Shown piece after piece: positions 53,877 through 64,000 of a DNA stretch of 64,000 bases. A program made the translations under genes and the position numbers. The notes under the pieces were generated by a model that was given only the letters and a program-made list of their open reading frames with translations, searched no databases and was not told the origin of the DNA. The stretch is from Nostoc sp. LEGE 12450. GTDB lineage: Bacteria; Cyanobacteriota; Cyanobacteriia; Cyanobacteriales; Nostocaceae. The stretch lies in NCBI RefSeq assembly GCF_015206895.1, contig NZ_JADEXU010000006.1, positions 35,400-99,399 of the forward strand, read 5' to 3'. Positions within the stretch are counted from its first letter, which is position 1. Each line of letters opens with the position of its first letter.

Positions 53877-54541
53877 ACAGTTCGATTTCCGAACGTATTG
53901 TTTCCATTCGTTCATCCCTACCAACTTCAGTCAAATTGATTGCTGTTAGCAAACAAGTTTCTGCCCAGGCCATTCGGTCTGCATACTCCGCAGGGATTCG
54001 TGATTTTGCAGAGAGTCGCATCCAAGAAGCCGCCAGCAAACAAGCCGAGTTGCAAGACTTATCGGATATTACCTGGCACTTTATTGGACATTTGCAAAGC
54101 AATAAAGCCAAAAAAGCCATCGAACAATTCTCTTGGATTCACTCCGTGGACAATTTGAAGCTGGCACAGCGCTTAGATCAATTAGCCCAACAGCTAGGAG
54201 TGAGTCCCCAGGTTTGCCTGCAAGTGAAAATTCTCCCCGATCCCAACAAGTCTGGTTGGAGCGTGCCAGAACTGTTGGCTGATTTACCCACACTCGATCA
54301 ATACAAAAATTTACAAATTCAAGGTTTGATGACAATTCCACCTTCAGGATTAAACGATCCCGAAATCTTGAATGTATTTAATCTCAATCGTGAGCTGGCA
54401 AAGAAAATCCAGGAGCAAAACTGGTCGCACATAAAAATGCAGCAACTATCTATGGGTATGTCAGGCGACTACGAACTGGCAGTGCAAGCAGGCGCAACGA
54501 TGGTACGATTAGGAACAATTTTGTTTGGCGATCGCTCTTAG
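53873..54541 (+). CDS. pipY: YggS-family PLP homeostasis protein (PipY)
   Basis: KLIAVSKQVSAQAIRSAYSAGIRDFAESRIQEA; LSMGMSGDYELAVQAGATMVRLGT; overlaps pipX. Confidence 0.95.
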   Translation: MNSSISERIVSIRSSLPTSVKLIAVSKQVSAQAIRSAYSAGIRDFAESRIQEAASKQAELQDLSDITWHFIGHLQSNKAKKAIEQFSWIHSVDNLKLAQRLDQLAQQLGVSPQVCLQVKILPDPNKSGWSVPELLADLPTLDQYKNLQIQGLMTIPPSGLNDPEILNVFNLNRELAKKIQEQNWSHIKMQQLSMGMSGDYELAVQAGATMVRLGTILFGDRS

Positions 54542-54923
54542 CTCTCGAACGTCAGCTTTCCAGGTCAGTATTAATAGAGATCAGGATTTGATGACAAGAA
54601 TTTTGTAAGAGACTGGTGCAATTAGAAACAAAGGATATAGTATTGACAAGAGCAATCGCCAAGGGAAAATGGGGTATAAAGAACTTTCCTTCGGATAAAC
54701 CTTAGGATATAATCTTGACTCATTATTATGTTTAGGCGATGCACAGACCTTTCCAATAAGTGTCAGTTCATCGCCAAAACCCGTAGTATGGGCTACAAAT
54801 AGCAATATACTTGCTGAAGTATCCACCCATGTAGCATAGTTTACTACTGTAGGCATGGCTCCCATCTCAATAAATCCTAAACCAAGTCAATACGGCTATT
54901 CGCACCAGGAGAGTACACAGACA

Positions 54924-55529
54924 ATGAACAACATCTTTTCCAAACTCAGAGACTTTGTAGGTCTAAATGAGCAAGTGGAATACGAATATTACGAAGAAGA
55001 ACCAGAAACAGATAATAATAATTACCAAAATCTGTATCAGCAAGAAAATCCCCAACCCCCAGCCCCACAAGAGAGCGCAACCGCTCAGAATCGACGCTGG
55101 CGGGAACCAGTGCCTACAATGGGAGATGATATCGCAGCAGGTTCAAAGCCAATGGGGAATGTGATTGGTATGCCAGGAGCAATTAACGGAATTTCGGAAG
55201 TTTTAGTCCTCGAACCACGCACCTTTGAAGAAATGCCCCAGGCAATTCAAGCGTTGCGAGAACGGAAGTCAGTGGTATTAAATCTGACAATCATGGACCC
55301 AGACCAAGCTCAACGAGCAGTAGATTTTGTTGCAGGTGGTACTTACGCACTAGATGGACATCAAGAGCGCATCGGTGAGAGCATCTTCTTGTTTACACCA
55401 AGCTGTGTCCAAGTTAGCACCCAAGGTGGCGTTCTTCATGAAGTACCACAACCGCCAGCACGTCCTTCTCGTCCTACAGGTTCTCCAAATCAAACCTGGG
55501 GCAATGAAACTAACCGGATGGCACAATAG
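54924..55529 (+). CDS. sepF: cell division protein SepF
   Basis: [72 protein letters not shown]. Confidence 0.95.
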   Translation: MNNIFSKLRDFVGLNEQVEYEYYEEEPETDNNNYQNLYQQENPQPPAPQESATAQNRRWREPVPTMGDDIAAGSKPMGNVIGMPGAINGISEVLVLEPRTFEEMPQAIQALRERKSVVLNLTIMDPDQAQRAVDFVAGGTYALDGHQERIGESIFLFTPSCVQVSTQGGVLHEVPQPPARPSRPTGSPNQTWGNETNRMAQ

Positions 55530-55539
55530 AGTTAAATTA

Positions 55540-55633
55540 GTTGTTAGTCCTTTGTCCTTTGTCATTTATCTCGGGTTTTGATCGTAGTGACAAATGACAA
55601 ACGACAGAGGACTAATGACAAATGACTAACGAT
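55540..55633. repeat. heptamer-type intergenic repeat (tgacaaa/ctaatga family) with inverted halves
   Basis: gtcctttgtcctttgtcattta ... gacaaatgacaaacgacagaggactaatgacaaatgactaac. Confidence 0.8.
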
Positions 55634-55635
55634 CA

Positions 55636-56454
55636 ATGACTATAAAATTTGGTTTAATTGGTGGTGGGGTAATGGGAGAAGCGCTCTTATCCCGCCTTAT
55701 CGCGCGTGGAATTTATCAATCATCAGAAGTCATAGTTAGCGAACCGCTACCTTCACGCCTAGATTTTTTGCAACAGCAATACGGTGTTGCTGTGACGACA
55801 GATAATAGTGAGGTTTTCACCCAAGCCAAAGAAGTTGTATTTTTGGCAGTGAAACCGCAGGTGTTCAGCGCGATCGCGCAAGAATTAGCAGATATTGATA
55901 TTATTAATAGAGAACAATCACCCCTGATAATTTCCATATTGGCGGGTGTGTCCTTAAGTCAGCTAGAAGCTGCATTTGTGCAATTGCCAGTTATCAGAGC
56001 AATGCCCAACACTCCAGCCACTGTGGGAGCAGGAATTACCGCCATTTGTTCCGGTGCATATACCAATACCAAGCATCACCAAATAGCACAACAAGTTTTT
56101 TCTGCTGTGGGCGAAGTTGTGGAAGTCTCTGAAGGGCTGATGGATGCAGTCACAGGGCTATCTGGTAGCGGCCCCGCTTACGTGGCGCTGCTAGTAGAAT
56201 CACTTGCTGACGGCGGAGTATCCGCAGGTTTACCTAGAGCAATTGCCAATCAATTAGCATTGCAAACCGTACTGGGAACAGCGAAACTATTGTATGAAAC
56301 CAAAATGCACCCAGCAGAACTTAAAGATCGCGTTACCAGTCCTGGTGGTACAACCATTGCCGGAATTGCCAAGTTAGAACAGGCAGGATTTCGTTCAGCT
56401 TTAATTGAAGCAGTCAAAGCTGCCACAGAGCGATCGCAAGAACTGGGAAAATAA
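55636..56454 (+). CDS. proC: pyrroline-5-carboxylate reductase
   Basis: GLIGGGVMGEALLSRLI; AMPNTPATVGAGITAI; DAVTGLSGSGPAYV. Confidence 0.97.
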   Translation: MTIKFGLIGGGVMGEALLSRLIARGIYQSSEVIVSEPLPSRLDFLQQQYGVAVTTDNSEVFTQAKEVVFLAVKPQVFSAIAQELADIDIINREQSPLIISILAGVSLSQLEAAFVQLPVIRAMPNTPATVGAGITAICSGAYTNTKHHQIAQQVFSAVGEVVEVSEGLMDAVTGLSGSGPAYVALLVESLADGGVSAGLPRAIANQLALQTVLGTAKLLYETKMHPAELKDRVTSPGGTTIAGIAKLEQAGFRSALIEAVKAATERSQELGK

Positions 56455-56574
56455 TAAAGAGTCATTGGTCATTTGTGAAAAACTAATGACTAATGACAAA
56501 TGACAAATGACTATTAACGAAGTTGACAAAAGACTCGTTAGTATAGTAAACAATCTGGTTGCAAATGTGATTGA

Positions 56575-59253
56575 GTGAATTATCCTGCGCCGTCTCCAGA
56601 ACTTGACTTAGGGTCTATATTTCCCTTTGATCTGGATCAGTTTCAAAAAGAAGCGATCGCGTCCCTAAATGCTGGACGCTCCGTAGTCGTGTGTGCGCCC
56701 ACAGGTTCGGGCAAAACATTAGTCGGAGAATACGCCATTTATCGCGCCCTAGCGCGAGGAAAACGTGTATTTTATACTACTCCCCTAAAGGCGCTGTCGA
56801 ATCAAAAATTACGTGACTTTCGAGAAAAATTCGGGTTTGATCAAGTCGGGCTGTTAACTGGAGATGCCTCCATTCACAGGGATGCACCGATTTTGGTGAT
56901 GACCACAGAAATTTTCCGAAATATGCTCTATGGCACACCCATCGGGCAAGTCGGCATCTCATTAGTAGACGTGGAAGCGGTGATACTTGATGAGTGCCAC
57001 TACATGAACGATCGCCAGCGCGGTACAGTTTGGGAAGAATCCATCATCTATTGTCCTCGGGAAGTGCAACTGGCAGCCCTCTCAGCAACGGTTGCCAACA
57101 GCGATCAACTCACCGATTGGTTAAATCGCGTTCACGGCCCAACAGACCTGATTTACTCCGATTTTCGCCCAGTTCCCTTGGAATTTCACTTTTGTAATCC
57201 CAAAGGGTTATTTCCCCTGTTGAATGATAGCAAAACCAAAATTAATCCCCGCCTTCTTCAGAAGAAGAAGGGGAGAGGGGGAGAAAGGGACAGAGGAAGA
57301 AGTGGTAGACCGGAAGCTCCTGGCATAATTTATACTTTGAGCCAGTTAGAGCAACGGGATATGCTACCAGCAATTTATTTTATCTTCAGTCGCCGGGGAT
57401 GTGATAAAGCAGTGGCAGAAGTGGGTGATTTATGGCTGGTAAATAATGAAGAATCCCAAATTTTACGGCAACAGATTGATGACTTTTTAGCCCGCAATCC
57501 CGAAGCTGGGCGTTCTGGACAAATTGCACCCCTATACCGAGGAATTGCTGCCCACCACGCCGGAATTTTGCCTGCTTGGAAAGCACTGGTAGAAGAACTA
57601 TTTCAGCAAGGGCTGATCAAAGTAGTATTCGCCACGGAAACACTGGCTGCGGGTATTAATATGCCCGCCCGGACAACGGTAATTTCTACCCTTTCCAAGC
57701 GGACTGACACCGGACACCGCCTGTTAAATGCTTCCGAATTCTTGCAAATGGCGGGACGGGCAGGCCGTCGGGGGATGGATAAACAAGGTCATGTGGTGAC
57801 AGTCCAAACTCCTTTTGAAGGAGCCAAAGAAGCGGCGTATTTGGGGACATCCAAGCCAGACCCCTTGGTAAGCCAGTTTACGCCCAGTTATGGCATGGTA
57901 CTCAACTTGCTGCAAACCCATACCCTAGAGCAAACGAGGGAACTGATAGAGCGCAGTTTTGGGCAGTACATGGCCACCTTGCATTTAAGACCAGAATACG
58001 ATGAGATTGCCGAACTGGAAAAACAATTAGCTCAACTACATGAGCAAATCGCCGCAGTTGATGAAAATGAACTAGCTATTTATGAAAAATTGCGGCAACG
58101 TCTGAAAGTAGAACGCCAGATATTGAAAACCCTGCAAGAGCAAGCACAGGAAGATAGACAAGAAGAATTGGGGATGATGTTGGACTTTGCAGTGTCAGGA
58201 ACTCTGTTGAGTCTCAAAGGCAAAAACATCACCGTGTCTTCACCCGTAACCGCAGTGTTAGTGGGAAAATCGCCTGGTTCTGGTCAAGCTCCTTACTTGG
58301 TATGCTTAGGGCATGATAATCGCTGGTATGTCGCAACCACAGGGGATGTGGTCGATTTGTATGCAGAATTGCCGCGAATTGAGGTGTCACCTGATGTACT
58401 ACCACCCCCAGAGATGCCTTTGAAGCCAGGACAGTCACGCCGTGGTAACGAAGAAACCTTTGCGATCGCTACGCGTATTCCTAATCCGATAGAATCTTTG
58501 CATCTGGCACCAGAAGTAGCAGAACAAATGAGTCGCACTGCTGCCGTCCAAGAGCAATTAGAAGCTCATCCCCTACATCAATCAGGCAATGCTGCCACGC
58601 TTTTCAAGCGTCGCGCCAAATATGTCGAACTAGAAGCCGAACTCGAACAGCTGCAAGGGCAAGTAGAGCAACAGTCACAACGTCATTGGGAAGAATTTCT
58701 CAATTTAATCTTAATTCTGCAACACTTTGGCGCTTTAGATAACTTAGTGCCCACACAATTAGGGCGAATTGCTGCTGCCATTCGGGGTGAGAATGAATTG
58801 TGGTTGGGCTTGGTATTCGCTAGTGGTGAATTGGACAACTTAGATCCCCACCATTTAGCCGCCGCCGCCGCCGGTTTGGTGATGGAAACACCCCGTCCAG
58901 ATAGCAAGGTTAACTTTGAGCTTAGTAATGAAGTGGCAGAAGCCTTAGCAAAATTGCGAGGAATTCGTCGGCAAATGTTCCAACTACAACGGCGGTATAA
59001 CGTAGCGCTGCCTATATGGTTGGAGTTTGAGTTAATTGCCATAGTAGAACAATGGGCGCTCGGAATGGAGTGGACAGAACTCTGCGAAAACACCACCTTG
59101 GATGAAGGCGATGTGGTGAGAATTCTCCGCCGGACGTTGGATTTATTATCACAAATACCCCACGTTCCCCATCTGCCAGACTCTTTCTTGCGTAATGCTT
59201 ATCGGGCGATGCAGTTGATTGATAGATTCCCTGTGAATGAAGTGGTTGAATAA
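56575..59253 (+). CDS. DEAD/DEAH-box RNA helicase (Ski2/Mtr4-like)
   Basis: APTGSGKTLVGEYAIYRAL, DECHYMNDRQRGTVWEE, SATVANSDQLTDWL, QMAGRAGRRGMD; GTG start. Confidence 0.94.
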   Translation: MNYPAPSPELDLGSIFPFDLDQFQKEAIASLNAGRSVVVCAPTGSGKTLVGEYAIYRALARGKRVFYTTPLKALSNQKLRDFREKFGFDQVGLLTGDASIHRDAPILVMTTEIFRNMLYGTPIGQVGISLVDVEAVILDECHYMNDRQRGTVWEESIIYCPREVQLAALSATVANSDQLTDWLNRVHGPTDLIYSDFRPVPLEFHFCNPKGLFPLLNDSKTKINPRLLQKKKGRGGERDRGRSGRPEAPGIIYTLSQLEQRDMLPAIYFIFSRRGCDKAVAEVGDLWLVNNEESQILRQQIDDFLARNPEAGRSGQIAPLYRGIAAHHAGILPAWKALVEELFQQGLIKVVFATETLAAGINMPARTTVISTLSKRTDTGHRLLNASEFLQMAGRAGRRGMDKQGHVVTVQTPFEGAKEAAYLGTSKPDPLVSQFTPSYGMVLNLLQTHTLEQTRELIERSFGQYMATLHLRPEYDEIAELEKQLAQLHEQIAAVDENELAIYEKLRQRLKVERQILKTLQEQAQEDRQEELGMMLDFAVSGTLLSLKGKNITVSSPVTAVLVGKSPGSGQAPYLVCLGHDNRWYVATTGDVVDLYAELPRIEVSPDVLPPPEMPLKPGQSRRGNEETFAIATRIPNPIESLHLAPEVAEQMSRTAAVQEQLEAHPLHQSGNAATLFKRRAKYVELEAELEQLQGQVEQQSQRHWEEFLNLILILQHFGALDNLVPTQLGRIAAAIRGENELWLGLVFASGELDNLDPHHLAAAAAGLVMETPRPDSKVNFELSNEVAEALAKLRGIRRQMFQLQRRYNVALPIWLEFELIAIVEQWALGMEWTELCENTTLDEGDVVRILRRTLDLLSQIPHVPHLPDSFLRNAYRAMQLIDRFPVNEVVE

Positions 59254-59618
59254 ACAGGACACTCTTAACTACGGAGTTCTGTGCGTCTTTATATTAGACA
59301 TTGTAGGGACAATTCATGAATTGCCCCTACAAACTGTACTGACTTTTCAGCTTATGTGGAAGAGCCAGCCAAAAACCTAACCCCCTTCCCGACGCGGGAA
59401 GGGGGAAAATTCAAAGTCTCTCTCCTTAAAGGAAGAGAGATTTAGAGAGAGGTTTTCCAAATGCCGTGAAAAGTTAGACAAACCGCCCCAAGAATGAATT
59501 TAAATTTAATAGTAGTGGTACGTAGTTAAAAATGCTTTTTTGGTTTCGTATATATTCTATACGTAATTAATTACGCGTATTTAACAGAAGTTGTAGTTGC
59601 TATAAGCGCTATTCAACC

Positions 59619-60005
59619 TTAGTACACCAAGTTTCCAGTACCCTGCAACTGACGCAAAGAATTTATACATAATGGACAGTCGCATCCAAATACCCTGATT
59701 GCCACATCACTTTCCTCTTCAGTAAAGTTCAACATAGCAACATTCTGATCTGATACTGATGTGACAATAGTTGAGGAACGTGCAGATGAGGTGTACGGTT
59801 TCTTTCTCTCTGAATCTCGAATGCACACAAAATCTTTTCCACCATGTGGGTTAGTGATACAGGTACGACCATCTTCTGTGTGCATCAATCGCTGTGTAAT
59901 ACTACCACCACTAGCATGGGCAGGATGAAATGCCACCAGTGTAGACATCATCGATACAAAGATTGAGGAAGTGGAAAGTAAATTCAAAAGAATTTTTTTG
60001 TTCAT
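59619..60005 (-). CDS. small secreted hypothetical protein with C-terminal CxCxxC
   Basis: 128 aa; signal-like N-terminus ending AHA; C-terminus FGCDCPLCINSLRQLQGTGNLVY. Confidence 0.6.
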   Translation of the reverse strand: MNKKILLNLLSTSSIFVSMMSTLVAFHPAHASGGSITQRLMHTEDGRTCITNPHGGKDFVCIRDSERKKPYTSSARSSTIVTSVSDQNVAMLNFTEEESDVAIRVFGCDCPLCINSLRQLQGTGNLVY

Positions 60006-60460
60006 AGATTTCCTTGAGAAAATAGTCTACTAGCTTAGGGTATTCGATTCACTTTCAAACTTCAAGTGGGTTTCCCCTAAGAATAGCTAGCTTGACACTT
60101 GTTATTTAAGAAAGTTCCATATCTACCAAGTTTGATCGCAAAGTAGTTGTCATAGCAGAATTAAGCAGTCAAACAGGCTTGAAGTTTATGGATCAAGACT
60201 TTAAAATCTTATACAAAGCGATACATTGCTCACTACGAACAAAAATTATATCTTAGATTATTCTACAAAATTGATAACTAATATAGCTATCTTTACAGAA
60301 CTATAAATCTTAATCTGAACCAAAATATAACGTAAGTATTTAACAATAAATCTGATATAGATTCTCATTCTTAAATGTTCAACTTGTAAAAATCTCTTTT
60401 TTTTATTACATTTGAAAAAAGGCTCATATACCAAGTAATTTACTAGCCTCAACACAAAAT

Positions 60461-62455
60461 ATGAAGCAAAAAATACATTCAGAATCTTCAGGTTGTTGCA
60501 ACGGTGAACACAATCATCATGAGAATCATAACCACCATCATAATCATACTCATGATGAGAATCATAACCATGAGCACAATCACGATCACAGTGGAGAATT
60601 CAATCTAAAAAATGAGCTATTGCCTTTGGTAGCAATTTTAAGTTTATATGTGCCTGGTGTAATTTTTGAAAATCAATTACACAATACATTCTACTCAATA
60701 GGTGAATATCTGCTTTTCATCCCTGCCTATTTATTGAGTGGATGGAGTGTTTTAAAAACTGCTGGACGTAATATACTTAGAGGTAGATTATTTGATGAAA
60801 CTTTTTTGATGACAGTAGCAACACTAGGGGCGATCGCAATTCATAAATTGCCCGAAGCTGTCGGAGTTATGCTATTTTATAAAATTGGCGAATTGTTTCA
60901 GGATATTGCCGTTAGTCGTTCCCGTAATTCGATCAAAGCCTTATTGGAAGTCCGCCCAGACTATGCAAATATCCAAATAGAGGGTGAACTAAAAAAAGTC
61001 CGTCCAGAAACAGTAAACATTGGAGATATTATCGTCGTCAAACCAGGGGAAAAGATTCCCTTGGATGGTGAGATTATAGATGGAAATTCGCAAGTTGATA
61101 CATCTGCATTAACTGGAGAATCTGTACCGCGAACAGTGAGGTCGGGTGAAATAGTTTTGGCTGGAACGATCAATAAAATGGGTGTTCTTAGCATTAGAGT
61201 AACAAAACTATTTGATGACTCTGCGATTGCCAAGATTTTAGACTTGGTGCAAAATGCCAAAAGCAAAAAAGCAGATACAGAAAAATTCATTACTAAATTT
61301 GCCCGATATTATACGCCAATAGTAGTTTTTATATCTCTAGCAGTTGCTTTATTACCTCCTTTATTTATTTCTGGTGCAAGTCCATCAGAATGGATTTATC
61401 GTGCCTTAATTTTGCTAGTTATTTCCTGTCCCTGTGGACTCGTTATCAGTATTCCATTAGGTTATTTTGGAGGAGTAGGAGGTGCAGCTAGACGTGGCAT
61501 TTTGGTTAAAGGCTCTACTTTTTTAGATACTCTAAATGCAGTCAATACAGTTGTATTTGATAAGACTGGAACGTTAACTAAAGGCGTATTTAAAGTAGTA
61601 AAGATAGTAGCATTAAATGGCTACAATGAAACAGAATTGCTGCAATTAGCTGCCAAAGTAGAATCGCACTCAAATCATCCCATTGCTCAATCTATCCTTA
61701 AGGCTTATGGGGAAAAGATTGATGAATTTGAGGTGAGAGATTATGAAGAGATTGCAGGCTATGGAATTAGAGCCAAGGTTGAAAATAGGGTAGTGATAGC
61801 GGGAAGCGATCGCCTACTCCACAGAGAGAATATTGCTCATGATAATTGCCAGCTAGAGGGAACAGTGGTTCATTTAGCGGTGGATAATATTTACGTTGGG
61901 TATATTGTCATTGCTGATGAACTCAAAGAAGATGCGAGACACGCTATTCAAGCACTCAAGCGAATGGGTGTAGAAAGAACAGTAATGTTGACTGGAGATA
62001 ATCAAGCGATCGCTTCCCAAATTGCCAAACAGCTAGGCATAGATGCTTACGAAGCAGATTTATTACCAGAAGAAAAAGTTAATGCAATTGAAAAATTACT
62101 CAGCACCGCCGGTAAGCATGGTAAAGTTGCCTTTGTTGGGGATGGTATTAATGATGCACCAGTGATTGCTAGAGCTGATGTTGGGATGGCAATGGGTGGC
62201 TTAGGTTCAGATGCAGCCATCGAAACTGCTGATATTGTTATCATGACAGATGCGCCATCAAAAGTGGCAGAAGCAATACAAATCGCCAGAAAAACAAGGC
62301 AAATTGTTTGGCAAAATATTGGGTTTGCGTTAGCAATTAAAGCTGTGTTTATTGGATTGGGTATTTTAGGTATAGCGACAATGTGGGAAGCTGTCTTTGC
62401 TGATGTTGGAGTAGCATTGCTGGCAATTTTAAATGCAACCAGAGCGATAAAATAA
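60461..62455 (+). CDS. heavy-metal P1B-type ATPase with His-rich N-terminus
   Basis: 664 aa; SCPCGLVIS, DKTGTLTKG, MLTGDN, GDGINDAPVIA; N-terminus HNHHENHNHHHNHTHDENHNHEHNHDH. Confidence 0.96.
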   Translation: MKQKIHSESSGCCNGEHNHHENHNHHHNHTHDENHNHEHNHDHSGEFNLKNELLPLVAILSLYVPGVIFENQLHNTFYSIGEYLLFIPAYLLSGWSVLKTAGRNILRGRLFDETFLMTVATLGAIAIHKLPEAVGVMLFYKIGELFQDIAVSRSRNSIKALLEVRPDYANIQIEGELKKVRPETVNIGDIIVVKPGEKIPLDGEIIDGNSQVDTSALTGESVPRTVRSGEIVLAGTINKMGVLSIRVTKLFDDSAIAKILDLVQNAKSKKADTEKFITKFARYYTPIVVFISLAVALLPPLFISGASPSEWIYRALILLVISCPCGLVISIPLGYFGGVGGAARRGILVKGSTFLDTLNAVNTVVFDKTGTLTKGVFKVVKIVALNGYNETELLQLAAKVESHSNHPIAQSILKAYGEKIDEFEVRDYEEIAGYGIRAKVENRVVIAGSDRLLHRENIAHDNCQLEGTVVHLAVDNIYVGYIVIADELKEDARHAIQALKRMGVERTVMLTGDNQAIASQIAKQLGIDAYEADLLPEEKVNAIEKLLSTAGKHGKVAFVGDGINDAPVIARADVGMAMGGLGSDAAIETADIVIMTDAPSKVAEAIQIARKTRQIVWQNIGFALAIKAVFIGLGILGIATMWEAVFADVGVALLAILNATRAIK

Positions 62456-62550
62456 AATTTTTGGAAAATCGGGAATCTGTAGTTGGTAAATTGTAGTAGT
62501 TAAACTATGAGTCCTTCTGACTCATATTTTGCTACCCAAGAATAGAACCT

Positions 62551-63228
62551 ATGAATTCATCAATCAAAGGCATTGCTACAGCTACTTTAGCTTTACTACT
62601 AAACTATTCAGCAAACCCAGCCTTTGCTCTACCCCAGAAAATCAATCATCCAATTACTGTTGCTAAATCGCAATTATTAACAAACACCTTGATTGTTCCT
62701 GGCGAACGAGTGGGGCCAATAACACGCACAACCACCAAGCAAGATTTAGTGAAGCTGTTTGGTGCATCCCATCTCGTTGATAAAACCATTTCCGGTGCTG
62801 AAGGAATAGGGAGTTTCGCTGCTACTCAGGTAAACCTAAATCAGGGGCGTTCTCTGCTAATAGTTTGGAGTGATAATACTCGTACTAAACCTCTAGATGT
62901 GCGTAACCTGGGTTCAGCTTGGAAAACCCGCGAAGGTATCAGTGTTGGAACCCCATTGAGCGAATTACGCAAGAAGTTAGGTAATTTTAAGCTCTATGGA
63001 TTGGAGTGGGATTACGGCGGCACGATTTTGTTGGATAGTAGTAAATTATCCCGTTATCAAGGCAAACTGATTTTACGAGTAAACGCTGCTCCCAATGCTT
63101 CTGAAAAGTTCCCCAATGACTACCAAGCAGTGTTAGGGGATGGTACTTTTTCCTCCAGCAATCGTCATTGGAAACCTCTGGGAATCACACTTACAGAAAT
63201 TATTGTTGTTCTGAACCCAGGTGAGTAG
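62551..63228 (+). CDS. conserved hypothetical secreted protein
   Basis: 225 aa, signal-like N-terminus. Confidence 0.7.
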   Translation: MNSSIKGIATATLALLLNYSANPAFALPQKINHPITVAKSQLLTNTLIVPGERVGPITRTTTKQDLVKLFGASHLVDKTISGAEGIGSFAATQVNLNQGRSLLIVWSDNTRTKPLDVRNLGSAWKTREGISVGTPLSELRKKLGNFKLYGLEWDYGGTILLDSSKLSRYQGKLILRVNAAPNASEKFPNDYQAVLGDGTFSSSNRHWKPLGITLTEIIVVLNPGE

Positions 63229-63376
63229 TGGTATGCTAAACATCAGTTTGCTTGCTATGGTGTAGCAAGAATATGGACGCAACTTTTTATACTAAGTTTA
63301 GAACTAGTAAATTACTGTGGTCAGTGAATAAATTATCGGGATGTTCCAATTAAGAATTGAATCAAGATGCGTATAA

Positions 63377-63631
63377 TTGCATCTAAGCAGTTATATAGGA
63401 ATTGCGATCGCAGTTGCATCGGGTAAGTTTGAGGAAAATGCGATCGCATTCTTCACCCACCGGATGACGAACCAAAGCTTTACCAACGGTTATGCCTTAA
63501 TCATTAGCGTAGATGCAGATTTACCTGTCACGCTCAAAGATGCAAGGGCTATAGTAAATATACTGGTTGATAGCGATCGCGCTGCCTATCTACCAGAAAA
63601 ACTTACACTTGAGTCTGCATTGTACTTATAA
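63377..63631 (+). pseudogene. truncated remnant of a caspase-like (peptidase C14 family) N-terminus
   Basis: NGYALIISVDADLPVTLKDARAIVNILVDSDRAAYLPEKLTL resembles the start of cyanobacterial caspase-like domains, then stops. Confidence 0.5.
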
Positions 63632-63790
63632 GACCTATGTAAATATACAGTTATTTAGCGCATCGAAATTACGATTTTCTCACCCAGAAAACAAGGAAAA
63701 TACAGATATTCAGCTAATTGGTGTTTGTTTATACTATTTCAAATTTTTGTAGTCGTTATACTCATAACTTAGGTTCTACCTGGGAATTAG

Positions 63791-63816
63791 GAAGTGGCTT
63801 TGCCACTTCTTTTTAT
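63791..63816 (+). terminator. Rho-independent terminator
   Basis: gaagtggc ttt gccacttc ttttt. Confidence 0.75.
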
Positions 63817-63875
63817 TAATTTAGGAACCCAGTAAAAATAAATTAAAAGTTAAAAGTAATTTGTTGAACTTTTAA

Positions 63876-64000
63876 CCTGAGTTCGGGATAAGGAAAAGGA
63901 CAGGTAGTAAGCTGAAAATAACAACAAATCCAGCAACCTGTCCTATGTTTAGTTTAGATGCTTTGTTCTGTCATGTAGATGATTTCTGTAAAGCCTTTGA
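63876..64000 (+). mobile_element. left end of an IS element with transposase start (IS982-like), runs off window
   Basis: ORF from ATG 63945: MFSLDALFCHVDDFCKAF..., resembling IS982-family N-termini; terminal-like cctgagttcgggataag just upstream. Confidence 0.55.

Overview
A 64 kb chromosomal window from a heterocyst-forming, Nostoc-like cyanobacterium. The main evidence is hetR, psaK, pipX, sepF, the alkane-synthesis pair and a very high density of GCGATCGC (HIP1) sites. Most of the window is ordinary core genome: ftsH, ilvB, pit-type transporter, hetR, rpsD, moaA, ado-aar-accA, folE, trpF, two psaK, site-2 protease, der, cbiQ-like, pipX-pipY-sepF-proC, Ski2-like helicase. Accessory content includes a three-gene TerD cluster (the third fused to vWA), a HTH/PIN toxin-antitoxin-like pair, two tandem [short peptide + TPS exoprotein] cassettes, a His-rich P-type ATPase, a caspase-like remnant and the left end of an IS element at the window edge. 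The strongest unusual signals are: (1) two tandem cassettes in which a short peptide with a conserved N-terminus and a divergent, Cys-containing C-terminus precedes a filamentous-haemagglutinin-type exoprotein, with similar upstream DNA; (2) a ~110-bp MITE present twice, each copy flanked by its own exact 10-bp target duplication; (3) an 11-copy, 21-bp tandem repeat directly upstream of a phosphate permease; (4) a perfect GTA-N8-TAC NtcA-type site and a structured leader with a candidate 18-aa small ORF upstream of hetR. No tRNA, rRNA or CRISPR array was recognised. Everything was read by eye and no database search was run.
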